DNA from: VFKU01 sp964620045
Lineage (GTDB): Bacteria > Hydrogenedentota > Hydrogenedentia > Hydrogenedentales > GCA-2746185
Assembly: GCA_964620045.1 (NCBI GenBank)
Contig: CAZUJL010000001.1
Span: 310,001 to 374,000, forward strand
Direction: 5' to 3'
DNA length: 64,000 nt
Of this stretch, positions 17,393 to 25,289 are shown piece by piece. The notes under the pieces were generated by a model. It had not been told where the DNA came from. It searched no databases and saw only the letters and a program-made list of their open reading frames with translations. The translations under genes were made by a program, and so were the position numbers. Position 1 is the first letter of the stretch; each line of letters starts with the position of its first letter.

Positions 17393-18694
17393 ATGACGCG
17401 CAGCACTGTACTTTCCGCACTGGCCGCGATAGCGCCGATCCTTCTGCCGTGCCTCGCACATTCCGAGATCACCTTCGCGCGCGACGTCGCGCCGTTGCTG
17501 CAAAAACACTGCCAGGAATGTCATCGGCCGGGGCAGGCGGCGCCGATGTCGTTGCTGACCTACGCCGAAGTGCGCCCGTGGGCGAAATCGATCCAAGAAA
17601 AGGTCACTTCGCGCGAGATGCCCCCGTTTCATGCCGCCGGCAATCTCGGGCGATATGTGGACGATCCCCGTCTCACGGATGATGAGATCGCCACCATCGC
17701 CAACTGGGTTAAGGCCGGCGCGCCGCTGGGCGATGCCGCGGACTTACCGGCGCCGAAGACCTGGACAGACGCTGAATGGATTGGCGGCACACCGGATTTG
17801 GTGGTGACGATGCCGCGCTACGAAATCCGGACGGACGGGATCGACGACAACGTCGACATTTACAGTGAATTTACGTTCCCCGAGGACCTCTGGGTACGCG
17901 CGGTTGAAGTGCGACCGTCGAACCGCCGCGCGTTGCATCATGCCAATGTATTCCTGACGCTTCCGGATGAAGCGATCCCTGAGTCCTTGTATTCGCATGA
18001 AATGAAGGGGGATCTGCTCAAGCATCCGTTTTTGGTGCAATGGTTGCCGGGACGGACATTCGAAGCCGTACCGGACGGCCAGGCGATCCACCTGTTCGCG
18101 GGGCGCAGAATATTGCTCAATGCGCACTATGTGCCGTCGACCGAAGTGGAATTCGATGAGACCCGGGTAGGCCTGTATTTCGCCAGCGGGACGATTGATA
18201 CGCTGACGAAGCAATTGGGCGTGATGACTCTGACTTTGCCCAAACCAATTGAGCCGAACGAGTCGGACTATGTTCTTACGTTTCGCCAGCAGTTCACCGC
18301 GGACGCGCGCGTGACGGACTTCCATTTCCACATGCACTACCGTGGCAGCGGCGCATCGGTGGAGTTTCAGCGTCCGGATGGTGTAATGATTCCGGGGATC
18401 GACGTGCCGCGATATGACTTCAACTGGCAACGAAAATACACCTTGGCCGAGCCCCTCGATGTTCCGAAGGATACAGTCGCGATTATCAAACTGAAATGGG
18501 ACAACAGCGCGGGCAATCCGGGCAACCCGGATCCTTCGAAACAGGTGAAGTTTGGCTTGTTGACAACGGAGGAAATGGGGATCGCTGAGGTTTGGTACCT
18601 CGATTCAGAATCCAAATTGGACCCGCCGTTTATCGTTCAAAATGGGCGGCGCATGGATGCACCGGCTACGAGCGTATCATCGCAACAACCCTAA
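17393..18694 (+). CDS. cytochrome c / copper type II monooxygenase-like fusion, copy 1
   Basis: A 433-residue exported protein (signal peptide of about 24 residues; AAGGG eight bases before ATG 17393). Residues 28-110 are a class I cytochrome c domain with haem site C40-x-x-C-H44 (CQECH) and a likely axial Met in REMPPFH. The remainder fits the peptidylglycine/dopamine monooxygenase fold: H182-H183 (ALHHANVF), H245 (LLNAHYVP), H311/H313/H315 (DFHFHMHYRG) and M395 (TTEEMGIAEVWY). Their order and spacing match the two copper sites of PHM. If so, it hydroxylates a C-H bond with O2, with the haem domain feeding electrons in place of ascorbate. Copper ligation is inferred from motifs only. A paralogue follows 76 bases downstream. 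Confidence 0.75.
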   Translation: MTRSTVLSALAAIAPILLPCLAHSEITFARDVAPLLQKHCQECHRPGQAAPMSLLTYAEVRPWAKSIQEKVTSREMPPFHAAGNLGRYVDDPRLTDDEIATIANWVKAGAPLGDAADLPAPKTWTDAEWIGGTPDLVVTMPRYEIRTDGIDDNVDIYSEFTFPEDLWVRAVEVRPSNRRALHHANVFLTLPDEAIPESLYSHEMKGDLLKHPFLVQWLPGRTFEAVPDGQAIHLFAGRRILLNAHYVPSTEVEFDETRVGLYFASGTIDTLTKQLGVMTLTLPKPIEPNESDYVLTFRQQFTADARVTDFHFHMHYRGSGASVEFQRPDGVMIPGIDVPRYDFNWQRKYTLAEPLDVPKDTVAIIKLKWDNSAGNPGNPDPSKQVKFGLLTTEEMGIAEVWYLDSESKLDPPFIVQNGRRMDAPATSVSSQQP

Positions 18695-18770
18695 GCATGC
18701 ATTGAACCGTCGCCCGGAATGGAGCACAATATTCGTTCGTTTGTGCTGCCCATAGGTGACGATGTCAGCC

Positions 18771-20042
18771 ATGCGCCTACTCACGATTCTCGGGGTACTG
18801 GTTCTGATCGCTTACCCATGTGTTGGTGAGCCGGTTACCTTTACGCGCGATATCGCGCCGCTGTTGCAGCGCCACTGCCAAGATTGCCACCGGCCGGGAC
18901 AGTCGGCGCCGATGTCGTTACTGACCTATGCCGAAGCCCGACCGTGGGCGAAGTCCATCGAACAAAAAGTGACGCTGCGCGAGATGCCGCCGTTTCATGC
19001 GACGGGAACGATTGGGCGTTATTTGAATGATCCGCGGCTGACCGACGCGGAGATCGCGACGATTGTCGCGTGGGTGAAATCGGGCGCGCCGCAAGGAAAT
19101 CCGGATGACATGCCGGAACCCAGAACGTGGGCCACCAATGAATGGATGGGCGGCACACCGGATCTGGTCGTAAAAATGCCGCGCTATAACATCCGATCCG
19201 ACGGAATCGACGATAACGTCGACACCTACAGCGAGTATGTGTTTCCACAAGATACGTGGTTGCGCGCTGTCGAAGTGCGTCCCTCGAACTACAAGACCCT
19301 GCACCACGCGAACGTGTTTCTGGGTTTGGAAGACGAGGCAGTGCCGGACAAATTTTTTTCGCACGAGATGAAGAAGGATCTGCTGGCCCGGCCATTCTTG
19401 GCGCAGTGGCTGCCGGGGCATGCGTTTGAACCGATGCCGGAGGGCCAGGCGATTCAGGCTTTCGCGGGCCGGCGGATTCTTGTGAATGCGCACTACGCGC
19501 CGATAACCGAGACGGAATTCGATGAAACGCAAATCGGTTTGTATTTCGCGAATGGAAATATCGACACCGTTTTGCAGCACCTGCCGATTAACGTCTTGAG
19601 TCTGCCCGCGCCCATTGAGCCCAATGATTCTGCCTATGTGCTGACTTTCAAGCGCGAGTTTGAATCGGACGTACAGATCACGGATTTCCACTTCCACATG
19701 CACTACCGCGGAAGTTCGGCGAGTATAAGCTTCCTGCGCCCGGACGGCGTGGTAGTTCCAGGGATTGAGGTTCCGCGGTATAACTTCAATTGGCAGCAAA
19801 AATACACGCTGGCGGAACCCCTGGCACTGCCGAAAGGCACGCAAACGACAATCCAGCTTCATTGGGACAATAGCGCGGCGAATCCGATCAACCCCGATCC
19901 GACGCAACAGGTGAAATTCGGTATCCTGACGACCGAGGAAATGGGAGTCGCATCGATTTGGTATCTCGATCCCAAATCGAAGATCACACCGCCCATCCTG
20001 GTGAAGAACGGCCTCCGCGTGGATACTCCGCAGTCGGAGTAA
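18771..20042 (+). CDS. cytochrome c / copper type II monooxygenase-like fusion, copy 2
   Basis: A 423-residue paralogue of the preceding gene, conserved over its full length. It has a signal peptide (MRLLTILGVLVLIAYPCVG), haem site CQDCH, HH in TLHHANVF, His in LVNAHYAP, the HxHxH cluster in DFHFHMHYRG and Met in TTEEMGVASIWY. ATG 18771 is 11 bases after AGGTGA; ATG 18762 and GTG 18756 are possible but sit too close to that site. The two proteins are clearly diverged (for example ESLYSHEMKGDLLKHPF versus DKFFSHEMKKDLLARPF), so the duplication is not recent and the pair may differ in substrate. It converges on the aldo/keto reductase gene, with three bases between the stops. Confidence 0.75.
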   Translation: MRLLTILGVLVLIAYPCVGEPVTFTRDIAPLLQRHCQDCHRPGQSAPMSLLTYAEARPWAKSIEQKVTLREMPPFHATGTIGRYLNDPRLTDAEIATIVAWVKSGAPQGNPDDMPEPRTWATNEWMGGTPDLVVKMPRYNIRSDGIDDNVDTYSEYVFPQDTWLRAVEVRPSNYKTLHHANVFLGLEDEAVPDKFFSHEMKKDLLARPFLAQWLPGHAFEPMPEGQAIQAFAGRRILVNAHYAPITETEFDETQIGLYFANGNIDTVLQHLPINVLSLPAPIEPNDSAYVLTFKREFESDVQITDFHFHMHYRGSSASISFLRPDGVVVPGIEVPRYNFNWQQKYTLAEPLALPKGTQTTIQLHWDNSAANPINPDPTQQVKFGILTTEEMGVASIWYLDPKSKITPPILVKNGLRVDTPQSE

Positions 20043-20045
20043 GCG

Positions 20046-21272
20046 CTAGGCGAGTACTTCGTTCGCCCGTTTCAGACGGGCGCGAATGTCAATCCGTTGC
20101 GGACACGCATGAGTCGCAGCATCGAGCCAATCCCCATCCGCAGGCAATGGCGCCAACTGACGATAGAGCGCGCGCGCTTCGTCGGTCTGACCGTAGCATT
20201 CGGCGTACATCAGATAGCGCAGCCGCGTGGCGATCTCGGGCGAGGCCGCCAGGCGCGATTCGCAACGATGGCTGCAGCCCAAGCAACGATCGCCGGCCGT
20301 ATACGCCGCGTAACGCTGCAATTGGACGAAGTCGTTCATGGCCAGCGGTTGCGGCGATTTTGCGGCGGCGGCGTTTTCGTCGATGACCTTCAGGTTCGGC
20401 ATCGCGGAAATCGCCGCGGTGATCCGTTCGTCCGCCCACACCGACTTCAATTTGGCCTGGCCGAGCGTAAGCTTTTCAGACTGGAATTTCTTCACTGCTT
20501 CGCCGTCGCCCGGCACGGACGCCTGCGTCTTCATGGCGATTAAACCGATACCCGCTTTGTGGCACGCATCCATGGCCTTGTTGAGTTCGAGGTCGCCGTA
20601 TTGCGCAAAGCTATAGCGGAACATGATGGCGTCGATGCCGGCTGAGCCGATGGTCGCGGCGCGGTTCATTAGCTCAACCACGTTGCCTTCGTGGCACGAG
20701 AAGCCGAAGAAACGGGTTAACCCGCGCGCCTTGATGCGCTTGCCCATCTCGATGTACTCGGCATCGAGCCGGTTGATCTCACTGATTCCGTGCATGAAGT
20801 ACATATCGACGTGATCGGTCTGCAAATCGGGGAGGAAACGTTCGAGCACTTTTTCGTAGGCGGCGGCGTTCCCTTTGCCCACCGGCATCAGGCCTTTCGA
20901 CGTGATCCACACCGAGTCGCGCTTGCCGATCTGCTGGACGAAATTGCCCAGGGCTTTGTGGCCTTGGCCGTTCGTGTAGATTACCGACGAATCAAAATAG
21001 CGGATGCCCAGTTCGTAGCAACGGTGCAAAGACTTGTCGTGCGTCGGGTCAAAGGGCTGGTCGCCGCCCATCAGCAAAATGGGAATTTTTTGTCCGGTAG
21101 CGCCGAGCACGCGCGTCGGCATTTCCAGATCAACGAGGGCGCTGGGATTCTGAGCGAGGGCCTTGCCGCTCAGTGTTGCGGCGCCGGCCAGCACGGCCCC
21201 GGTTGCCAGACTTTGGCGGAACCACTCGCGGCGCGTGATTTGTCCGGATTCGTCTTTCGGCTGGGTATCCAT
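20046..21272 (-). CDS. Tat-exported aldo/keto reductase with C-terminal ferredoxin-like Cys motif
   Basis: A 408-residue protein that opens with a twin-arginine signal (ITRREWFRQSLATGAVLAGAA), so it should be folded with cofactor before export. The middle is an aldo/keto reductase barrel (GIRYFDSSVIYTNGQGHKALGN with the catalytic Asp/Tyr region; MYFMHGISE; MFRYSFAQYG). From about residue 330 it has CLGCSHRCE and further Cys at YAECYG and THACPQRID, as in AKRs with a [4Fe-4S] tail. GGAG overlapping the stop of the PQQ dehydrogenase gene serves as its ribosome binding site, so the two are translated as a pair. A periplasmic redox role with the dehydrogenase is inferred; the substrate is unknown. 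Confidence 0.85.
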   Translation of the reverse strand: MDTQPKDESGQITRREWFRQSLATGAVLAGAATLSGKALAQNPSALVDLEMPTRVLGATGQKIPILLMGGDQPFDPTHDKSLHRCYELGIRYFDSSVIYTNGQGHKALGNFVQQIGKRDSVWITSKGLMPVGKGNAAAYEKVLERFLPDLQTDHVDMYFMHGISEINRLDAEYIEMGKRIKARGLTRFFGFSCHEGNVVELMNRAATIGSAGIDAIMFRYSFAQYGDLELNKAMDACHKAGIGLIAMKTQASVPGDGEAVKKFQSEKLTLGQAKLKSVWADERITAAISAMPNLKVIDENAAAAKSPQPLAMNDFVQLQRYAAYTAGDRCLGCSHRCESRLAASPEIATRLRYLMYAECYGQTDEARALYRQLAPLPADGDWLDAATHACPQRIDIRARLKRANEVLA

Positions 21273-21277
21273 CGACG

Positions 21278-23308
21278 TTACTCCGTGCTGGTTTTTGTTG
21301 AGTCTGGCAAGGCCATGGCGACCAATTCGGCGGGCACGCCGTGAGCGCCGCCCACCGCATTCACAATATACTGCTTCCCGCCCAAAACATACGTCATCGG
21401 GGCGCTGAAGTATTTCGATTTTTCCCGATGTTCCCAGAGCACTGCGCCGGTAGCTTTATCGTAGGCGCGCAACACGCCGGTCTGCAATTCGTTGCGGACG
21501 GTAAACAACAGGGTACGCGTGACCAGCGGCCCGCCGCTTCGGGACAAGCCGTATGAAGGTTCGCCCAGCGGTCCGAGGTGTAGGCCGAGGAGATCCGGGT
21601 GATCGATGGGTCCGTTCCCATGCGGAATCTGCCAAACAATTTCGCCCCGGTTCATATCCATCGCCGTGAGGCGCGCGTAGGGCGGTTTTAGAACAGGAAG
21701 ACCGTTGTTCAGTATCGGCGCAGGCCTCATTGCATAGTTGTATCGGAAATTCGAACGGTTCGGGTCGGGCGCACTCAGCCCGAAAGCAGTCGGCGACGTT
21801 TCGCTGGGGATATACAACATGCCGGTTTCCGGATCGAACGCGCCGCCGTCCCAATTGGTACCGCCGCCAGGACCCGGCATAGCCAGCGTTCCAAGGTTAA
21901 TGTCATCGCCGTCTTCCACGATGATGGTTGGCGGGGTGAAGACGGGCCCGTAGACGTAGTCCTTGAGCTTTTCCAATGCTTCGGCGCGCATCGCCGGCGT
22001 GAAATCGACAACGTCGTCTTCGGTGATCCCGCGCAGGTCGTACGCGGGAGGTTTGGTCGGAAACGGTTGCGTGGGCGAGGTCCGTTCGCCGGGAACATCG
22101 GTCTGCGGAACCGGACGTTCATCGATCGGCCACACCGGCTCGCCGGTGGCGCGATCGAAGACAAAACACACCGCTTGTTTGGTCAATTGCGCGACTGCGC
22201 GGATAGGCTTGCCGTCTACCTCTATATCGATAAGATTTGGCGCGGAGGTCAGATCGTAGTCCCAAAGCGGATGGTGACATGTCTGAAAATGCCACACGCG
22301 CTCGCCAGTTTCGGCGTTTAAACAGACCAGCGAGCCCGCGAAAAGATTGTCACCCAGACGATGGCCGCCGTAATGATCATTGGTGGGATCGCTGACCGGC
22401 AAGTAGACATAGCCGAGTTCCTCGTCTGCAGACATCAATCCCCAGACATTAGTGTTGCCGGAGTACTTCCAGGAGTCGTCTTCCCACGTGTCGACGCCAA
22501 AGTCCTCAGCCTGTGGGATCGTGTGGAAGACCCACTTCAGCGCGCCCGTGCGCGCGTCATAGCCGCGCACATGCCCAGGCGGCATTTCTTTCATGGTGGG
22601 GAGATCAAACACGATGGATCCGACAACAACGGTCCCGCGGCACACAACTGGGGGCGCATTGACAGAAATATAACGCCGATTTACGGGACGCCCGAGATTC
22701 AGCCCAAGATCGACCTTGCCGCCCTCGCCGAAAGCAGGATCGGGCTGTCCGGTCTCGGCATCAATGGAAATCAGGTCGAACGCGCCGGTGGCGATAAAAA
22801 TCCGCTTAACTTCGCCGTCGGTCCAGTATTCGACGCCTCGGTGGATAAACCCGCCGTTGGTCGGCCGCCCCTGTTCGTAACTCTTTGGATCGTAGACCCA
22901 GCGAGTCTTGCCCGTGCGGGCGTCGATCGCAACCACCTGGCTCATTGGTGTGCTGACATACAGCGTGGCATCTACCATCAACGGCGTCGCGGAGAACACG
23001 TTCCGATAGAACTCGGACGCCACCGCAATGGCTTTGGACGGAGATTCCCAGCGCCACGCTTCGACGAGTTCGTGCACATTCGTCTTGTCGATCTGGCTTG
23101 CGGGCGAGTACTTGGTCGACGCGAGATCCTGACCGTAATGTTTCCACTCAATTTCGTCGCTGCGGGATGACTTCTCGGACACCGCGTTGTTTTCGGACGA
23201 GGGCGCTTGGACGGGCGAACATCCGACACTGGCGATCAGCAATCCGGCGACAACTACAAGACGCCGAACCAGCGCAGGCGAGTGCGCCCAATATTTTGCC
23301 ATCACCAT
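21278..23308 (-). CDS. PQQ-dependent dehydrogenase (membrane glucose dehydrogenase-like), lipoprotein
   Basis: A 676-residue quinoprotein with a lipoprotein signal (LLIASVGC, Cys30). GAGGA lies seven bases before ATG 23308. The body is an eight-bladed propeller: IEWKHYGQDLASTKYSPASQI at the start, repeated 'ALKWVFHTIP', 'GERVWHFQTCHHPLWDYDL' and 'AVLWEHREK' blade ends, and GGTNWDGGAFDPETGMLYIPS typical of PQQ alcohol and sugar dehydrogenases. It would oxidise an alcohol or sugar in the periplasm and pass electrons to quinone or a cytochrome c. There is no fused haem domain. It is cotranscribed with the aldo/keto reductase. Confidence 0.9.
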   Translation of the reverse strand: MVMAKYWAHSPALVRRLVVVAGLLIASVGCSPVQAPSSENNAVSEKSSRSDEIEWKHYGQDLASTKYSPASQIDKTNVHELVEAWRWESPSKAIAVASEFYRNVFSATPLMVDATLYVSTPMSQVVAIDARTGKTRWVYDPKSYEQGRPTNGGFIHRGVEYWTDGEVKRIFIATGAFDLISIDAETGQPDPAFGEGGKVDLGLNLGRPVNRRYISVNAPPVVCRGTVVVGSIVFDLPTMKEMPPGHVRGYDARTGALKWVFHTIPQAEDFGVDTWEDDSWKYSGNTNVWGLMSADEELGYVYLPVSDPTNDHYGGHRLGDNLFAGSLVCLNAETGERVWHFQTCHHPLWDYDLTSAPNLIDIEVDGKPIRAVAQLTKQAVCFVFDRATGEPVWPIDERPVPQTDVPGERTSPTQPFPTKPPAYDLRGITEDDVVDFTPAMRAEALEKLKDYVYGPVFTPPTIIVEDGDDINLGTLAMPGPGGGTNWDGGAFDPETGMLYIPSETSPTAFGLSAPDPNRSNFRYNYAMRPAPILNNGLPVLKPPYARLTAMDMNRGEIVWQIPHGNGPIDHPDLLGLHLGPLGEPSYGLSRSGGPLVTRTLLFTVRNELQTGVLRAYDKATGAVLWEHREKSKYFSAPMTYVLGGKQYIVNAVGGAHGVPAELVAMALPDSTKTSTE

Positions 23309-23479
23309 GCCAATGTCCTCGCGATCTCACTTGAATGCCCAATAGGGCGGAGACTAGCACATCAGGTCGGCGAAGGGTATGCGCTCATAGTCTCCGGCAC
23401 TGTCGGTACCGAAACCCGAAAAGATCTAAACCGGACCGGTCGCTTATACTTCTACCGTTTATCTGCGGACGGATGTCGA

Positions 23480-24694
23480 ATGAAAAAATCCCACTATCTA
23501 TCGCTAGTGCTGCTCGCAGGCGTACTTGCTGTGGTCGAGGCTGCCAGCAGATTCATTTTTCCCGTCCCGGCCTTCGAAAATTTCAACCGCGTGGCCTATT
23601 CGCCTACCTACTCCAACATCGCCAAAAGTGCGAACGCATATCTGCGTCACGATTCATTCGTGATCCCGTCCGAACCCGACGCGATCCAAGCCACATATGA
23701 GCTGAACATGTACGGATTCCGTGACCGGGACTGGGCGCCGCACGGGGACTCCCCACGCGTGATGTTCGTGGGTGACAGTTTCGTCGAGGGATATCTCGCG
23801 GACGCGTCGCACACCATCCCTTACGGGTTCGATGCTGCCGCGCAGAAAAATGGCGCGCGCGTGGAGACAATGAACTTCGGTGTGACCGGCGCGGGCTTCC
23901 AGGAATACATACAACTCATCTACGACGCCGTGCCGCTGTTCCAGCCGCAAGACGTCGTGCTGGTGTTGTTTGCCAACGATCCTCCCACGCTTATTTTCGA
24001 TCCCACGACCATAGCACCGACTCCCTTCAAGCGCTCGACTCCGTTTTTGCCACGCATTGCCGACACGTTCGTGCGGGCGGTGCACCACGACCGCATCGCG
24101 CTCGCGGGGCACCGCCCGCCCATGCCCTACTTTCAGCCGGTACCGAGTCCCGGAAATCCCTGGACACGTCTCGAAGGCCGCTACGGCTTCGTGCAACCGG
24201 AATTCGCGGCAGCAATGAAGGCCGGCAAGATGAATCCCTTTCTCACGGATGAGATCAATTGGTATTACCACATGCTGGTTCGTCCCATCGACGCGAAGCC
24301 TGTGTTAACCGTGATAAATGACTTCCTGCGAGCACACCAGGTTCGTTTGTTCGTCGTCTACATTCCTGCACGTCACCAGATCACCACGAGCTACCGTGAA
24401 TATGCGCAGGCATTTTGTGCGCCGGACAAGCTGTATGACCTGACGGCTGACAAGTATCAGGTGCATGCGGTTGCGCTGAAACAGGCGGCCGACGAACTTC
24501 AGATTCCCTTCATGGACCTCACCGCGCATCTTCGAGAGCGGGAGGCGGCGGGTAAGCGGATGTATCTGCTGTACGACGGGCATTTCAACAAAAACACCTA
24601 CGTCGAAACCGGCGAACAGATTTACGCGTGGTGGGCGAAGCATCCGGCCGCGACGGTCACCGCCCCGGCAGGATTACCCCCGGCCAAGGAGTGA
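23480..24694 (+). CDS. SGNH/GDSL-type hydrolase, membrane-anchored
   Basis: A 404-residue protein with an N-terminal hydrophobic anchor (YLSLVLLAGVLAVVEAA). The nucleophile block is VMFVGDSFVEGY (GDS), block III is the LFANDPPT region, and the catalytic Asp-x-x-His is in YLLYDGHFN. SGNH enzymes remove acyl or acetyl groups from lipids, peptidoglycan or polysaccharides; the anchor places this one at the periplasmic membrane face. ATG 23480 follows GGACGGA; the frame is open further upstream, but that part lies in the divergent gap with the PQQ gene. Its last 38 bases overlap the convergent gene at 24657. Confidence 0.8.
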   Translation: MKKSHYLSLVLLAGVLAVVEAASRFIFPVPAFENFNRVAYSPTYSNIAKSANAYLRHDSFVIPSEPDAIQATYELNMYGFRDRDWAPHGDSPRVMFVGDSFVEGYLADASHTIPYGFDAAAQKNGARVETMNFGVTGAGFQEYIQLIYDAVPLFQPQDVVLVLFANDPPTLIFDPTTIAPTPFKRSTPFLPRIADTFVRAVHHDRIALAGHRPPMPYFQPVPSPGNPWTRLEGRYGFVQPEFAAAMKAGKMNPFLTDEINWYYHMLVRPIDAKPVLTVINDFLRAHQVRLFVVYIPARHQITTSYREYAQAFCAPDKLYDLTADKYQVHAVALKQAADELQIPFMDLTAHLREREAAGKRMYLLYDGHFNKNTYVETGEQIYAWWAKHPAATVTAPAGLPPAKE

Positions 24695-25217
24695 AGCGCT
24701 GATCGGCGACTTCGAACTGCAGGTCGGACAAGCACCACGAGCCGTCGATCTTTTCCCAGAAGGTGTGCTCGCGCACGTCCCGGTAGTGCATGCCCTCGCC
24801 GGTGGCCATGTCTGTGTGGAAGAGCATGACGACGTCGGCTTTGTCGCGCGAGATGTGGAAATCCTCGACATCGCCGTCGCGAATGGCCCAGAGCTTGTCT
24901 TCGCGCCAGCGCGTGTGCAAATCCTTCGCGAAGCCAGTCTCGCGCAGTTTAGGCGCCATGAGGCTCTCGAGAATCTTGATGTCCGCTTCAGGATCGTCAA
25001 TCGCGATGCGGGTGGGGTCGATACTCTGCAGCGAGATGTTGAATGCGTACCACTGTTCCATGCGCGTATAGAAGTTGCTGGTGGCATAGAGGCAGGCGAG
25101 AATGAAGGGCACGATGACATAAAACACAAGGCCGAAGATCACGACTTTCCGCGTCAGACGCGGGTCACTTTGCTCCGCCGCGGGCATGGCTTCCGCTTCT
25201 TGTGCCGGTTTAATCAC
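24657..25217 (-). CDS. membrane-anchored protein of unknown function
   Basis: A protein of 186 residues with one transmembrane segment (VVIFGLVFYVIVPFILACLYA, about residues 25-45) and a soluble part that resembles an NTF2-like fold (SIDPTRIAIDDPEADIKILE..., WEKIDGSWCLSDLQFEV), which is only a guess. The frame begins at GTG 25217 without a clear ribosome binding site; ATG 25187, which keeps the membrane segment, is an alternative. It ends inside the convergent SGNH hydrolase gene and is divergent from the GT-C gene. Confidence 0.65.
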   Translation of the reverse strand: MIKPAQEAEAMPAAEQSDPRLTRKVVIFGLVFYVIVPFILACLYATSNFYTRMEQWYAFNISLQSIDPTRIAIDDPEADIKILESLMAPKLRETGFAKDLHTRWREDKLWAIRDGDVEDFHISRDKADVVMLFHTDMATGEGMHYRDVREHTFWEKIDGSWCLSDLQFEVADQRFTPWPGVILPGR

Positions 25218-25289
25218 AATGTCGGATTATCTTACAATGCGCGGCTGCCGTGCAATGAAATCTAGCCGCGAATCAAAGGTACTGACCTC

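Noticed and set aside
23445..23450. TATACT box upstream of the SGNH hydrolase gene
   Set aside because: No acceptable -35 at 16-18 bases; not enough to call a promoter.
24657..24694. 38-base overlap of convergent SGNH and membrane-protein genes as a frameshift artefact
   Set aside because: Both reading frames end with coherent sequence and normal stops, so a genuine tail-to-tail overlap is the simpler explanation.
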